Part shown: piece by piece, positions 13,401-25,634 of the stretch
Layout: the number at the start of each line of letters is the position of its first letter
Numbering within the stretch: the first letter of the stretch is position 1
NCBI GenBank assembly: GCA_001566295.1
Contig: KQ964245.1
Location: 2,175,524 to 2,239,523, forward strand
Source of the DNA: Microdochium bolleyi
Taxonomy: Eukaryota > Ascomycota > Sordariomycetes > Xylariales > Microdochiaceae
Direction: 5' to 3'
DNA length: 64,000 nt
Program-made: the position numbers and the translations under genes
The notes under the pieces: model-generated
The model's database searches: none
What the model was told of the DNA's origin: nothing
What the model saw: the letters and a program-made list of their open reading frames with translations, nothing else

Positions 13401-16339
13401 CATCTCCGCGCAGATCTCGCTGGCTTGCCGAGGGGCGAGTTGTTTATTGAGCTTACTGTGTAAGCGCCCCGCGGCAGCTTCATTTCGTTGATCTCATTGC
13501 GAAGATCGGGGATGGTCTTTGCCTTCCGCCAAACGTACACACAAGTCATGTAGCGTTTGGGCCGCCTTTGAGCTTGAGTCGGTCCTACTTTGCGTGTGCA
13601 GCATGTACCAAGCGAATTGAGGGCCTGAGAAGGACACTTATGAACAACCGCAGTGTCACATACATGCGTCGACTACGCCGTGCCTTCATCCGAACCCTTA
13701 AAAGAAGCTCGGCCGTAGGTAGTCCGAGGGTGCGGATTTCCAACTTGACGTTGTTCACATTGATTTCCATCCAACCATAGCTGCGTGGTTGCAATGCTGG
13801 TGGGTTGTGAGTAACAGAAACATCACACCAGAATCCCGCCACGATGGCCACGGCGTCCCCCACCTCAGGCCGGAAGACAACTGGGGTGGCTGGCTCATGA
13901 TCCTTGAAGCCGCAGCGGAATCATCTTGGTTCAATGTGGCAGAGCAGGGATTCCTGAGCTTCGAGGTCTTCGCCCCTGCGAAACCCTTCTCTAGCCCGCG
14001 GGGTGCGTCCAATCAGACGTGTGGTATTCGCTGACAACTTTCCCAAGGTGCCAGGGCGAGCCGGGATGCGATGTCCGATGTCGCCAGTGGCCAGGCGCCC
14101 GGTGGAGATGTCGTTCGCTCCGGCTCGACCCTGTCGACGGGCCCCTCACTCGCACGCATGCCTCCCGCCGCATGTCATGGCCCCAGGCCATGGATGGCTG
14201 CTCACCCCACAGGCACGTGCGTTCCGACCACAAGGACACACTCTGTTCTCTGTACCGGTGTCGAGGTCGCCATTCATGTTGATGCGTCCGGATCATCAAG
14301 ATATGATACAGTGTCTTCTATTTCACGAGGCTTGCTGAACTGATGGATCACTGAGGGCTCAAGCGACTGCCAATGGCTGCTGGATGTTGCCGATCTTGCT
14401 GTTAAAGCCATTTGCTCAAGTATGCCAGAGCCAGGAGGCAGCTAGGCGCCGAGCAGTGCCCAGGTGGGACACGCGGTAATGTATATGAACGGAAAAGAGT
14501 TGTCAGTACTGAATGTGTAAGATGTTCTGGGTCTGACCAATGGCAGCGTGGCGGCCAGCCATCTGTCTTATCTTGCGCCAACGACGCCCAGGGCAGAGGG
14601 AGTGGTTTGCGCTAATGCCGGAGGACATCCACACGCACATTGCTGCTGCACTAGGCGTCATCACTTGTCGTGCCGCAGATCTCGCCCCAAGCCTTGCCAA
14701 TAGTTCTGTAGAATATGCACAAATAGCAGAAAGTGTCGTGAAGCAGAAATCGAGAATCACAAAGCTGCGGCGTATCCCTTGAGCGAGGCCGATCCTCAAC
14801 AATACTTTCTCGGCAATTTGGCGGCGACAGGTCGACTTGCAAACTTGACCTCCACAACTGGGGGTGGGGTCCAGAGCATGCTGCAATAGACGGATGCTGA
14901 AGTTCAGGCTCGGGTTGTCCGCCCGCGGAGCAGAGCACGACCGAAATCGGCACGAACCGGGAGATAGATGTGTTCCCGCTCTGCTGTCTGTCATTCCCGA
15001 GAGCATGTCCAGCCAAGTCGGATGGATACTGGGTTCAGGCTGTGGTTCGCCTGAGCCCTTTCTCAAGCCTGGCCGACACGGAGCCACTTGCGTGTGTTCC
15101 GGGTTTGCCCGGTTCCCAGGGTGGTCGAGGGCTACCCCCACTCACGGACGGGCGGCAGCAACGTGAGTCGATCTAGTCTGCTCCGACGCGGCGCCTCAAG
15201 ATGAGCACTTCGGGATCCAGGCGAGCCTGGCTGTTTCGACGGATGAAGTTCGGATATCATGGTTTTTGGCATGGCCGGTTTTTTTGCACGACTGTTGCGC
15301 TCACCGCCTGCAGGGCAGACGTGCCCTTGGCCGCAATCTTTCATGTCCAGTTTGCCTGGGCAGTTGCTTGCTAGGGCTCTTTCCGAGTACCTCATCGAGT
15401 TCTGTAAACAATGTCAGGAGAGCGTGTCTCACTATGTGCACAAGTGGAAATACATCATTCCACCACCTACAAGGCCGGTGTGGTGGCTCACAAAGCCTCT
15501 CTTGGTGCAAACGAGCTTTGACGTCGCAGCCATCTGGGAGAGTGCGTACGCATATCATGGCTGTCCTTCAACCGCGAAGGCGCCAGTGGCCGTGCAACTG
15601 GAAGTCATCAGGCGGGTCGAGACGCTGCTTGCGACGCCGTGGCGCTTGCAATGTGAGCAGTACAGTGTTTGCCAGCCACTGGCAGTGGCAGCATCTTTGG
15701 ATGGCAGGTCGAGGCACGTGGTGTGTGCGACGAATCAGGCTACGAGGAGCCGAGACTGACGTGAAGATGGTTTCGAGGTCTCTCCCGGCACACCCCATCG
15801 ACAGCGTGCTAAGGAATTAAGCATTTGACACTGCAGGATGACTCGTGATTGCAGGGAAAGAGGCACCCACGATCTCCAGGCACAGACCCCGCACCCCGCA
15901 CCTGCCGTTGTGACGCCTCTCTGGTGCAGGCCAATTGGACTACGCGTGACACATCGCGCATTGGTCCCAGAGCCCATGTCTAATTCTTAGCTCATCGATG
16001 CATGTGATTGACAAATCTCAGCACTTGCAAAATTCCTCTCTTGCACGGCCAACCACCAGAATCTGTGACGATTACTCAATCGATAGGTCATACCTGCAGC
16101 GACAGCAGTCGGCCGTACTCGAGCACAATAACGAGTCCTACACCGAGCGCGTGCGTAGAGTCCTTGCTCGATTGGCCGTCCTTCGACGCGCATCGCAATC
16201 CCAAGGACCTTGACCGCATGGTGTAAAACGAGCAGCGCCTTCCGAATCGCGTCATATCATCTTACAAATCTTTACGGCATCGCTCTCGCGAATCTGGAGC
16301 CCATGCAGGACTCCCTTGCATCCTGAGCTAGCTGGCGAC
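10441..16339. other. 5.9 kb gene-poor intergenic region
   Basis: Lies between the divergent GOGAT (-) and APC15 (+). Open frames here (for example 12329-13450) have low-complexity, Arg/Ser/Pro-rich, domain-free translations typical of GC-rich non-coding DNA. There is one good splice-donor-like sequence on the minus strand (ACACGTAAGT, near 12230) after a CT-rich stretch, possibly from a non-coding or leader exon. I see no tRNA, no clear transposon ends and no long repeat. Confidence 0.5.
10728..10733 (+). promoter_or_regulatory. GATAAG, possible GATA-factor site upstream of GOGAT
   Basis: A single HGATAR-type site about 290 nt upstream of the GOGAT start. AreA/NIT2 GATA factors control nitrogen genes through such sites, usually in pairs. 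A lone hexamer is expected often by chance, so the assignment is weak. Confidence 0.25.
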
Positions 16340-17488
16340 ATGCTCTCTCTCCTCCCAGACCTCGCGCCACGCGATGTGAGTATCTTGCCGTGCTGCTTTC
16401 ATCAAAAATATGAGTAATAGTTGACAAAGATTTTGGTCCAATAGTCACATTCCCTCTGGTACACGTCCTCCCGTAACCCGGCCTCGGCGACCGCACATCC
16501 CATCGATCAGCATCACAACCCGCTCGATCCCTCCTCTGCCGCCAATGGCACGCCTCCCGGTGCTAACAACCACCGCCGCGCCGCGCATGCCATCGAGCGA
16601 TCACCGCTCGCACGACTCCGTGCGGATGAGGAGAACCTCGAGCGGCGCCGTCGAAATGTGACCAACTTTGGCAGCGCCTGGCTCAAACCACCGGGGATTC
16701 CCAAGACACTATATCAGCTAAGGGAGGAACGTCGGGAGGCCGAGGAACACCAAGAAGCCATGCGTCGCGAGCAACTTGCGCAGGAGCTCGCAGAGGCGGA
16801 AGCTGCGGGTGGCAATGCAGACACAGAGGGTCCGGGTCAGGAACAAGATGGCGAGCACGGCGGAGATGGCATGGATGATGTCCAGCTCGACGGCGCCCGA
16901 GATCTTGACGAGGACATTCCAGAAGGCGACTCGGCTGGTTTTGGCCTCGATTCTGACGACGAGGACGATGACGAGGACGAGGAGAACGAGAATGCCGAAG
17001 AAGGGGCCTCAATAGCAAACCGCACGGCTGAAGCGCAACTCATGGCTCAGAGGATGCGAGAGGCCAACTCGTTTCAGGGCGGTCAAGGCGCATCGTTCTA
17101 TGATGGGGACGAGGACATTGACGACGAGGCGCGAGCAGATATGATTGAGGAAGATGATCTTGTTGGCGACGGAGACATGGACGACATGGGCATGGGTGCC
17201 GATCTAGACGACGACATCCCCGAAGGCATGAGCGGCGGCCTCAGTGGAGGATACGAGCACACAGACTCGGAGGCAGATATGTCCTCGAGCGACAACGACG
17301 AGCCAGGGAATGCGAGCTTCGCTGCGTCTCGTGCGCCGCAAGCAGCCCGATTTAGGACCAGCCTGGCGCGCAGCGACGTGACAAGGCACAGCCTCGCTAT
17401 AAGTGATCTGTTGTCGCGAGACGGCAGCAGTGTGCTGGGCAGCAGCCCGCAGATGCCACGAGCACCGGGCGGGTACGGAAACCGCTGA
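16340..17488 (+). CDS. APC15: Anaphase-promoting complex subunit 15 (Apc15/Mnd2 family)
   Basis: Small acidic APC/C subunit; the family acts in turnover of the mitotic checkpoint complex and in keeping APC/C activity in check. Exons 16340-16375 and 16445-17488 give 359 aa. The 12-codon first exon reads MLSLLPDLAPRD and joins in phase 0 to SHSLWYTSSRNP, which places LWYT near the N terminus as in Apc15 proteins. The second conserved block is at about residues 75-105 (ERRRRNVTNFGSAWLKPPGI, then PKTLYQLREE). After it comes a long Asp/Glu-rich region with two copies of a D(L)DxDIPEG motif and a Ser-rich tail. The intron is 69 nt with GTGAGT/TAG. The acidic domain makes the protein longer than animal Apc15 (about 120 aa), as is common for fungal members. 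Convergent with BET1. Confidence 0.85.
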
Positions 17489-18120
17489 TCATGGAGAAGG
17501 TGCCTTGTTGCGCGAGGTTTGGCTGGAGAAACACTTAGACAGCGCTTGCTCGCCAAAATGGCTACTACGACGTTACGAATCACGACTTTAATGGAAGACC
17601 AATCCTGACATAATTATTATTGGGTGGAGGCAAAGTCTGCACGGTCTTGTGACCTGGTCCATGTTTTCATTACGAAAACGTGACTCTCGTCTAGTGATCT
17701 CGCCCCTGAAACGTAAACATTGACAAACAAGTTGGAAGACAACCTGGTCCACCGAGAACTCTCACATGGTTGCCAGCTCATACTGCATGCCCGGCTCTAT
17801 CTGTAGCAGTTGGTAATCTGGCGACTTTTGTCCTGTGACAAGGGTAGAAACCATTACACACTCCATCTCGTGCCTTCTGAATCTCGGCGAGATTGATCAC
17901 CAAGACTTCTGGCATGGTAGGCAGTCTTACTGCCCGAATTGCTGCAGGAAAGCTCATGTACAGCACAGATATCCTAATTCCATGCTCGCTCTGAATATTA
18001 TTGTTTGTTCTCCTCGTTTTCGTCCTCCGTCCTTGCCGTGCGTGCGTGACCCGTGCCTTCACAAAATTCATACCCACCAAAAACCACAAATGCCCGCACA
18101 ACCAACCGCCCCAGCCCTGC

Positions 18121-19338
18121 TCAGAACAGCCAGACGTACATGAAGATGAAGATGACGGCCGCGAAGAAGCCAAGCCAAACCTTCCAGCCGACGCCCGTGC
18201 GCTCGGCCATGATCATCATGCGGTTCATCGTGCCGCGCAGGCGTAACCGCGTCGAGTCGAACGTGTCGTTCATCTTCTCGGCGAACGCGGACGAGTCGCG
18301 GATCTCGTCGCCGATGGCCACCGTCATCTGTTCCCAGGGGTTAAGAAGCAATGTCAGCTCTTTTTTTCCGGCTGGAGGTTCGGTTGTGTGCACAACTTGT
18401 GTGGGAGGCTAAAGGGTTCAGGTGGGAAAAACATACGTCCTTGAGGATCTTGACCTTGCCCAGAATGCCCTCGACCTGCGCGTCATTCTGGCTCTCGAGC
18501 TCGTTGAGCACCGCGTCGCTGTACTGGCCCCTGTTTGTGCGCGGTAGAGCGTGTCAGCCACTGGTCCTTCCTCTCTTTCCCACGCCTCGTCCACGTCCCG
18601 CGGGCTTCTCGTGTCTCCTCTGTTCCGGCAGTAGCAGTGGCATCGCACCGGTGCGGAGCTCGGCCGTCTGCCACGCCTTCCCTCCTCGTCCATCGCATTT
18701 CACCACTCCTCCTGCCCCTTGCATGCCCAGGTGATCTCCACTGTGATGCTTACCTCCTATTCGGCGTCGCGCTCCGGTACTGGCCTACCGGCGCGCCGAG
18801 ATGTGATGAAGAGCTCGGCCCTGCTCCGCCGCCGTATCCGTAGCCGCCGCCTACCGAGGGGCTGGGTGTGAACTGCCGCCTCGAGGCATCGTTGCTGCTG
18901 CCGCCGCCGGTGTACCCCTCGAACAGGGCGCTCCGCGAGTCGCGCTGGTGGAGATTCGAGCTGCCGAATCTGCGAGGAAAACGAAGTGATTGTTTAGCTT
19001 GGGTTCATCCCCAAAGTTGGAGGAGATGCCGTGCTGAGGGATGCGAAAGGGGGGCGAGCCGAGGCTTTGCAGGCAGGGTGCTTTCCAGTCGATCGGCTTG
19101 AAACCCCCGTGCTCGCATCCGTTCGCCATGCAGCAGCAGCATCACCAAGGTGCACCACCGCTCGGCTGTGGAATCGCGACGCGCTGGTGCGGCCTGCGAC
19201 GACGTCGATGATGCTGGTGGCGCCGGCGCCGGCGAGCAGTCCCGCTGGGCTGCGATAGCTCCCTCCTCGGCAACGACGACGACAAACCACCAAACGAAAC
19301 AAAGGGGAGAAATGGGGGCTGGCTTACCTTTGTGCCAT
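18121..19338 (-). CDS. BET1: Bet1-like Qc-SNARE for ER-Golgi transport
   Basis: Four exons on the minus strand: 19338-19328 (only MAQ plus two bases), 18969-18754, 18530-18437 and 18327-18121, giving 175 aa. The Gly/Ser-rich N terminus (about residues 4-78) leads into YRSATPNRRGQYSDAVLNEL and one SNARE motif with heptads (LESQND, VEGILGKVKILKD, MTVAIGDEI). The protein ends in a single C-terminal membrane anchor (WLGFFAAVIFIFMYVWLF) with no lumenal tail. The stretch MAERTGVGWKVWLGFF is characteristic of Bet1. In this family the protein is the target SNARE on the cis-Golgi for COPII vesicles. All three introns keep frame and conserved sequence. Identity is firm; the 11-nt coding first exon is the least certain part, but it has a good donor. 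Confidence 0.9.
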
Positions 19339-20693
19339 GATGCTGTCTCCCCTTCGGCAGAGAGGGAGAGGGATGCCACAGGAAGGATCGGTAGATGAGG
19401 TGTCTCCTTTTCCTTTGCCAGATTCAACGACAAGGCCACACCCCTGGTCATGAGCTTTTCTGGCGGGCCACGTTTCGGACCGTTGAACGCTGCGCAGCGG
19501 ATTGATTGATTGATTGCATCAGAGGTCCACACACGGGCCAGGACGCGCCGCCGTTCCCAACCAGGCTGCAAGCTTGCATGTGCTGGCTGGTGAGCCCCAC
19601 TTAATCTTTTCGGAGGGCTAAACGCCGATATCTCCACTGGTGAGGAAGATGCATACAATGAGTGTTGGACATACCTTTAGCGTCGCCAGTCTGAAGGAAA
19701 ACTTCTGTTTTGCAGACTTGGTGGCTGCTTTGTGCAGAAAGTCTCCAGATTCTTGGTAAATCAGCTGCTGTCATGGTCGAGATGTCATCACTTTATGGAG
19801 CAGATCTTATACGATTGGAACCAAAAAGAAACAAAAGAAAATGATTGGAATCCGGCACCGCACCACAACGCAAAAGTAAAAAACCATTTGTATACAGAGC
19901 TGCAGGTTGAAAAAACTGCAAAGAACCAAAGGACCAAGGACCAAGAGGTATATGAGTATACGGAACAACACGTGACGGTTGAAAGTAGCAAACCGACTAT
20001 CCAGAAGCAGAACGCCCTTCTTGCGGGCAAGCAAACTTGTGTGCACAAGATTTCATGTGACCGATAACACAAGGGCACGAGTATACATAATCAAGGCAGA
20101 TAGGGAGAAAGCCATGTAAATGAGGTCCCCAATTGTGAGGGATAGACTCGGACACCTTGAGAGCTGCTCCATAGGCAGATATATCACTCTACTTCACTTC
20201 GCCGCTTCCAAGTGTGCCAGATCGTCTTGCCTGCATATACGTCTCATTACGGTCGCCCCTTTTCCTCATCTACCACTACATACAGGATCTGTCATCCATT
20301 CGTTCATTCATTCATTCATGTTCCTTTCTTTCGTGATAGACATGCCCCGAGATATAGCCGTTGGCGCAGCCCTGTGGAAATAGGTCTCCCACTTCTCTCA
20401 GGCCGTGCGCCGATGAGGAGCACAAATCGCAGTTCTCAATTGCTTTGTGGCCTTCCAAACTCCAAACTCCATGACCCGAAGCTCAAGTCAGGTAACCCGA
20501 ATAAGGAACCCAGTATCGAAGAAGTGTAGGCGATATCCAGATAGACCAAGGCAGACAACACGCTGCCGTCCTCTGGCAACCCTGTTCTCGCCAATCTATG
20601 TTTACAGATAAATGTCAGCCATATCACTCGACGTAGAGAACGGGTCTATTGACCGGTATGATGAGTCTGCGACGCACCTGGGATGCCTCCGAT
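19339..20693. other. Intergenic between BET1 and the 20.7 kb nuclear-protein gene
   Basis: Contains the BET1 promoter and the 3' region of the next gene. It holds a (TTGA)-type run near 19501-19517 and a (TTCA)-type run at 20297-20319. The A-rich stretch around 19800-19950 has open frames on both strands, but their translations show no domain and I do not call them. Confidence 0.5.
20297..20319 (+). repeat. ATTC tetranucleotide microsatellite
   Basis: About six ATTC-like units with one interruption (CATTCGTTCATTCATTC), in intergenic DNA. Confidence 0.8.
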
Positions 20694-22624
20694 CTAGGAC
20701 TCATCCATGTCGTCCTCGGCAGGAGTCTTCTTCATCTTCTTCTTTGTCGCGGGAGCGGCGTCCTTGATGGGTGTGTCGCCGGCGGGGTCCTCGGTCTTGA
20801 CCTCGATGTTGTCGTCACCGTTGTCAGACTCCTGCTCAGATTTACACAGGGATTATCAGCACTTGTTTACACAATATCCGATTATTCCAGTAGTTTTCAT
20901 CATAAAGTTATGACTTACAGGACTCTGCAACTTGCGCTGGCTGCGACGGCCACTAGGGGTGGTCATCTTGCCAGCCTTGTCGACGCTACCGGCGGGCTTC
21001 AGGATCTCCATGGCGAGACGGTGCTGCTCGGGGTCGACCTGGGAGGCACCCATGCCGCCCATGGTAATGTCGGTACCAGTCACACCAGAGGCGTTGGCAC
21101 TCGGGACAGACGAGGCAGGGGTGGCCATGCCACCAAAGTGCTGGCCCGTGAAGATTGAGGGACGTCCACCAGCTCCACCGGGCTGACCGGGGAGACTGTG
21201 GAAGGAAGCATTGGGGTTGGTCGGACCAGGGAAGCCCTGCTGGCCGAACTGCTGCTGGAGCATCGACTGATACATGGCGAACATCGTCTCCTGGGAGAGG
21301 CCGTTGGTGTTGCCGTTGTTGCCCATGCTAGAGTTCATGGCGGCGGCGCTCAGCTGGGGCAAGGTGGCGGTTGAGGCATGGGCGCCACCGCTGGTGGGCA
21401 TGCCGTTGAAGGAGAATGAGCCATCGTTGTTGCAGGTGAACGTGATGGGCACCTCGGGGATCGGAAGAGCACCACCAGGGATAGAAGTCTGGGCAGCCAA
21501 CATAGCGCTGGTCAAGTCACCGGCAGGTCTTCCAACCGACGGGTTGTTCGAGGAGGCAGCAGTGCCGCGGCGGCCGAGACGATCACGACGTCTGACCGCA
21601 GGGGAGGACTATTCATTCGCAGTGTTAGTCAAGGCATGCTAAAGCTACCTTCACTAGTAAGACTTACGGAACCACCACGGTTGCGGCGGTCAGGAGTGTG
21701 GATCTTCTTGCTAGAGCCAGCCTTCTCATCGCCGGAGTCAACCTCTGCGTAGGTCTTCTTCTTGACGGAACGGATGCTCTGGCGGCGATCGGAGGGAGCA
21801 CGGCGCTTAGCGCTCTTCGACTCCTCCTCGGAGTCCTCGCCGTCGTCATCTTCATCTTCACCTTCACCGGCAGGCTTAACGCCACCGTCATCATCGGAGT
21901 CCAGAGCATCAAAGTCCGGCTCGTCACTATCACTATCTTCATCACTACCTAGCTGGAAGGCAGTGGCGTCCTTGCCACCGCCCTTCTTGCGGTCGACCTG
22001 GTTGTGGACGAGCTTGCCGGCATCAGGGAGGTTGAACTGGGGCGCCAACCAGGGCTCGTCGAAGCGGATGGGGACAGTGGTCTCGAGATCCGGACCGGCA
22101 CGGTCCATGCGGGTGTAACCGCGGATCTCCGGGTCAGTGTTGGAGTTGCCACGGCCGGGGATGGGGGGCACAAGGTGACCCTCGGCGATGAGCTCGCGGC
22201 GGAGGCGCTGGAAGCGCTGGAGCAGAGCATTGCCGGAGAGGCCGGGATGGAGACGGTGGGCAATGTTATCCCAGGGGAGACGGATGTTGCGCGTGGTGCA
22301 CTCGAAGACCAGGTGAAGCATGGTCTGCTCCATCATGCGAGGACCTGCGTTCGTTTTGGTCAATGCGACAGGTCATGCCCACAGCCTCAACTAGAGGCGG
22401 TGAGGTCACTTACGAGCCCAGGAGACGAGATCACGGCCCTTCTGGCGGCCATTGCCAGTGCGCTGGGAGGCCTCGGGGGGAATGTGAGTAAAGTTCCAGT
22501 TCTCGGCTCGCTTGTTGGGCGAGCTCTTGGAGGTGCTGCCGCCGCGCGAGTGAGAAGAGCGAGACGCGCCGGTGCTGGCGGACTTGCCCTTGGAGGAAGA
22601 GGCTGTTTTCTTAGCTCCTGCCAT
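20694..22624 (-). CDS. Nuclear protein with Myb/SANT-like segment and acidic region (function unknown)
   Basis: Exons 22624-22414, 22344-21668, 21608-20919 and 20834-20694 give 572 aa. The N terminus is Ser/Lys-rich. Residues about 72-125 form a compact helical segment (RMMEQTMLHLVFECTTRN, then RLPWDNIAHRLHPGLSGNAL and LQRFQRLRREL). Its layout of a leading helix, a Trp-containing helix and a basic third helix matches the short Myb/SANT-like domains of the 34-48 kb cluster. Downstream are a strongly acidic Asp/Ser stretch, a basic SVKKKTY/DRRNRGG stretch, a Gly/Gln/Asn-rich region and a C-terminal Lys-rich end (TKKKMKK) closing with acidic residues. This suggests a DNA- or chromatin-associated factor; that is inference from composition and fold pattern. 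I do not recognise a named gene. Confidence 0.75.
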
Positions 22625-24235
22625 TGCGGTGAGGTCGGTTGTGTCTGCTCCAATATGGAAAGGCAGGTGTAGTCAGCAAGAGTGTGTAATGGTTTGTTGG
22701 GTTGTGAAAATTCTGCAGCCAGGCTGGCCGCCGTGCAAACGCCTTCCGGTTGCGGCAGCAAGGTCTGAACAGCCAAACGAGGGGGCAAAAACAGCAGGAG
22801 GAATACGCCTCTATGCTTACCGTCTGAGTGTATCAGGATGGTGATCTTGAGGGAGGAGACAGGCACCAGTGTCAGCAGGCATGCCGTGGTGGACAGGCTG
22901 CGGTGTGGTGGTGCGGCGATTTGTGGACGACGAAGTCTACGAGGACCGCAGCGTAGAGGTGACGGACGAGAGAGCGAGGAGGGGGACGTCTTCCTTTATA
23001 AGAACCACGAGAGACTCGAGGACGGCCCCGCTATGAGGCAGTCTGATCTACGGGACCGAGAGTGGGCGTCGAGGCGTCCTCCAAGGATAAACAATATGTG
23101 CTCGTGGGATACTAATCAGGAAATGCCAGGGTGCTACTCCTCATCAATGTACCGAACAAGAGCGACGGAGTGGGCCAGCTCAGGGCATTCGCTTGCGTAG
23201 GCCTATATGGTACTGGTCCAAGATCGTGAGTCGGAAGAGGAGCGAACAATAAAGAAAACAAAAAACGGGTGAATGAATGGCCGGCGACGACGAGGTCCTG
23301 ACGGAGCAGAGGGGCGCGGACGAGTCCTCGGCCATCGAGGAGGGGTCGTAGGTTGTCTGGTTCCCCTGGTGATGGGGGGTGGTCGACGTTGCCCCTTCTC
23401 GTTCACGACAGAGGGCGTGCTGATAGTAAAGCAGTGGTTCCAGCTTATCTCATTCGCTCTATGATGGGCATAGAGAAATGGAAGAGCGTGGCAAGGGCTT
23501 CCAGAGAGCCAAGTGACGGTCACGTTGGTGGGCATAGGGTCTGAGGCAGGCTGTCCGCCTACGTGTTCGTGTGGAGGCTGGGTCGACATCATTCACTGAG
23601 GTCTGCTACGGTTAGTCTCTATATTGGCCTCATCTAATTGTCTAGTCGAATGAAAAGTCCACCACTGAGTCGTCCTCAGCGTGAAAGATCATGTTGCAGA
23701 TTGAGAAGAGGCTAACCTTACCAATCTTTGAAGAATCTACTTTCGAGTTGCAATCAACACCACCAAGCATTGACTGCCTTTGTACAGTCGAAGGATTTGA
23801 CCGCACATCGATGATGGACACTCATCTCTGTCATCATATTTGTGAACTCGACACCGCAAACAAGGGCTTTATCGTTGATGGGATCGTGCGGAAACTGTTG
23901 CGCCTCGGCAAACGGCCTCTTCTCCAAAATTCACCAACTGACCCCAGGAAACGATGCCTGCCGCCTGCCCGCAACTTCTAGTCTTGTCCCTGATGATCCC
24001 CAGAAAGACGAGAGTGGAGTTCTTAGGAGTCCATGCCCGAGATATCCTTCTCTTGAGCTATCACGCGTGTTGAGACTTTGCCGTATTTGGACGGACGATG
24101 GTGAGGCGGTTTGTGCAAGCAAGGTCCGACAGTGCAATTGTTTCACGCAATACTCGTCACAGCATGTAAGAGATAGATCGATATGAGCACCTGGTATTAA
24201 AACAAACTCAGAACTACCCAGAAAACCCCTGTGTG
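22625..24235. other. Intergenic, promoter of the 22.6 kb gene
   Basis: No convincing gene. A plus-strand frame at 23691-23981 has no recognisable domain. The distal part should hold the 3' end of the next minus-strand gene. Confidence 0.5.
22995..23000 (-). promoter_or_regulatory. TATA-like element for the 22.6 kb gene
   Basis: On the minus strand the sequence reads CTTATAAAGG about 375 nt upstream of the start codon at 22624. It is a plausible TATA box, though the distance implies a leader of some 330 nt. Confidence 0.35.
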
Positions 24236-25634
24236 CTATATCTCTATTTCCATTTCTATGGGCGGCCAGCTCGGGTCAAGTACCATGGCCAGCTCATCTG
24301 AGTCGCTTGTGTTCAGGTAGGCCGGATATATGCCGCTCTTGGAATACTCTGTGATCAGCTCGTAGTTGTGGTCCGGCAATAGGTTTGAGTCCATCCAGTT
24401 CTGCGGTGAGAGCGAGGGATCTTGTGTCGCCATCATTCCGGAGAACGGTCCAGCTTCCCCCTCACTGTGACCCGTAGAACCGAGCCCGGAGTCAAGAGAG
24501 GGAGGGCCGTCATCCCGGACCGTGAACGCGAACTCCGGCGGTAAGGTATCGGAGAGAATGTTGCCCAGTGTACGCGGATCGGTGCTGAAGCTCGGTGTCT
24601 GCCGCATGCCCGGGACGAGATCCGCGTTGTATATCCTGTTTGCCTTGTGCTTGGAGGTGAGCAATGCTGTAGGTATTGCCGGACCAGACTCGCGTTGGGG
24701 ATGCCAACCGTACCTCTGCATTGCCATGGCGTTCATGTTTCGAATCTGTTCCTTCAGGGCTTCGATCTGCTGGTCCTTTTCTTGTCCTGATTGTCTGAGT
24801 TGTTTGGCTTGTCTGTTCATCTCTTGGCGCATCTGCTCCACTTTGTGCGTCGCTTGGAAGAAACCAGGCATGTGCACTGCGTAACTTGTTAGGTCCAAGG
24901 AAACTCTGTTGTGGAGTCGATGAAAACCAACTTACAGTGTGACGGGATGTCTTTCTGAGGAACTTCTGGCCAGAGAGCATTGAATATGCGCTCGAAGACG
25001 ACCTGAGGTGCCTCACTTGAGTTGCCGCGGGCAAAATTGAGATCGAAATACGCCGCTTCCTGCCTTTCGTCCAACCACTCTGGACCAAAGCGAGGATCTG
25101 GCTTGAACTCTTTCCCTGCTGTTGTCTCTTTGCTACACTTGTGTGCTGCTTTGGCTTCTGATAATTTGGGCTTCGAGATGTTGGTGAACCGATGGCCGCA
25201 TCTGAGACACCCAAATGACCTTGTGTGTACTCTTCGGATATGTTCGCTGTACAGTTCAGTCAGTCGATGGATCTCGCCTCGTTGATTCATGGAGAGGGCA
25301 CCGACTTCAGTTTACCGGTATCTGAGAAACCCCACCCTATCGTGCAAGACTCGCGGACATGTGTGTAACGATCCGGGTTATGTTTCGGGAACGGGCAAGC
25401 AATGTTGTCTTTGTGCTCAAACGGGTAGTCTTCTGGAATCGAGCTTGGCACGGGCTTGGTCGCTGCTGTTTCATTTCCGGACGGTCGTACAGCCGGCGAC
25501 TTTGCCGCCTTCATCGGGCGTTGAACACGGGGTGCAGACCCGGTGGTGGACAATCCGTTGCTTCCATTGCAGGCTGCGGTCGACTTTCGTTTACTCGCCA
25601 TCTGAGGAGTTGGGACTACTTGAGCCACTGGCAT
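24236..25634 (-). CDS. Fungal C2H2-type zinc-finger protein (function unknown)
   Basis: Exons 25634-25306, 25246-24936 and 24876-24236 give 426 aa. The zinc-binding part begins at IACPFPKHNPDRY, followed by C-TIGWGF, and intron 1 joins SDTGKLN|EHIRRVH, restoring a Cys-Cys-His-His finger. A second Cys pair follows (FGCLRCGHRF). This CPF/YK-P-x-RY...GWGF...HIxRxH arrangement is typical of a large ascomycete family with degenerate C2H2 fingers. Next come a conserved region (PDPRFGPEWLDERQEAAYF, then RIFNALWP), a Gln/Glu-rich coiled coil (about residues 220-255) and an acidic Ser/Pro-rich C terminus. Intron 1 needs a weak GTCGGT donor but has CTGAC and TACAG. The start could instead be the next ATG at 25601. 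A different-frame open stretch just upstream (25863-25680) may be another exon. Probably nuclear; no target can be inferred. Confidence 0.8.

Noticed and set aside
12329..13450. 373-codon plus-strand frame
   Set aside because: Arg/Ser/Trp/Pro-rich translation with no domain or codon preference like the neighbours. Probably chance in GC-rich DNA.
19732..20078. Overlapping open frames on both strands in an A-rich stretch
   Set aside because: Lys/Gln-rich on one strand and Phe/Cys/Ser-rich on the other, as expected from base composition; no homology recognised.
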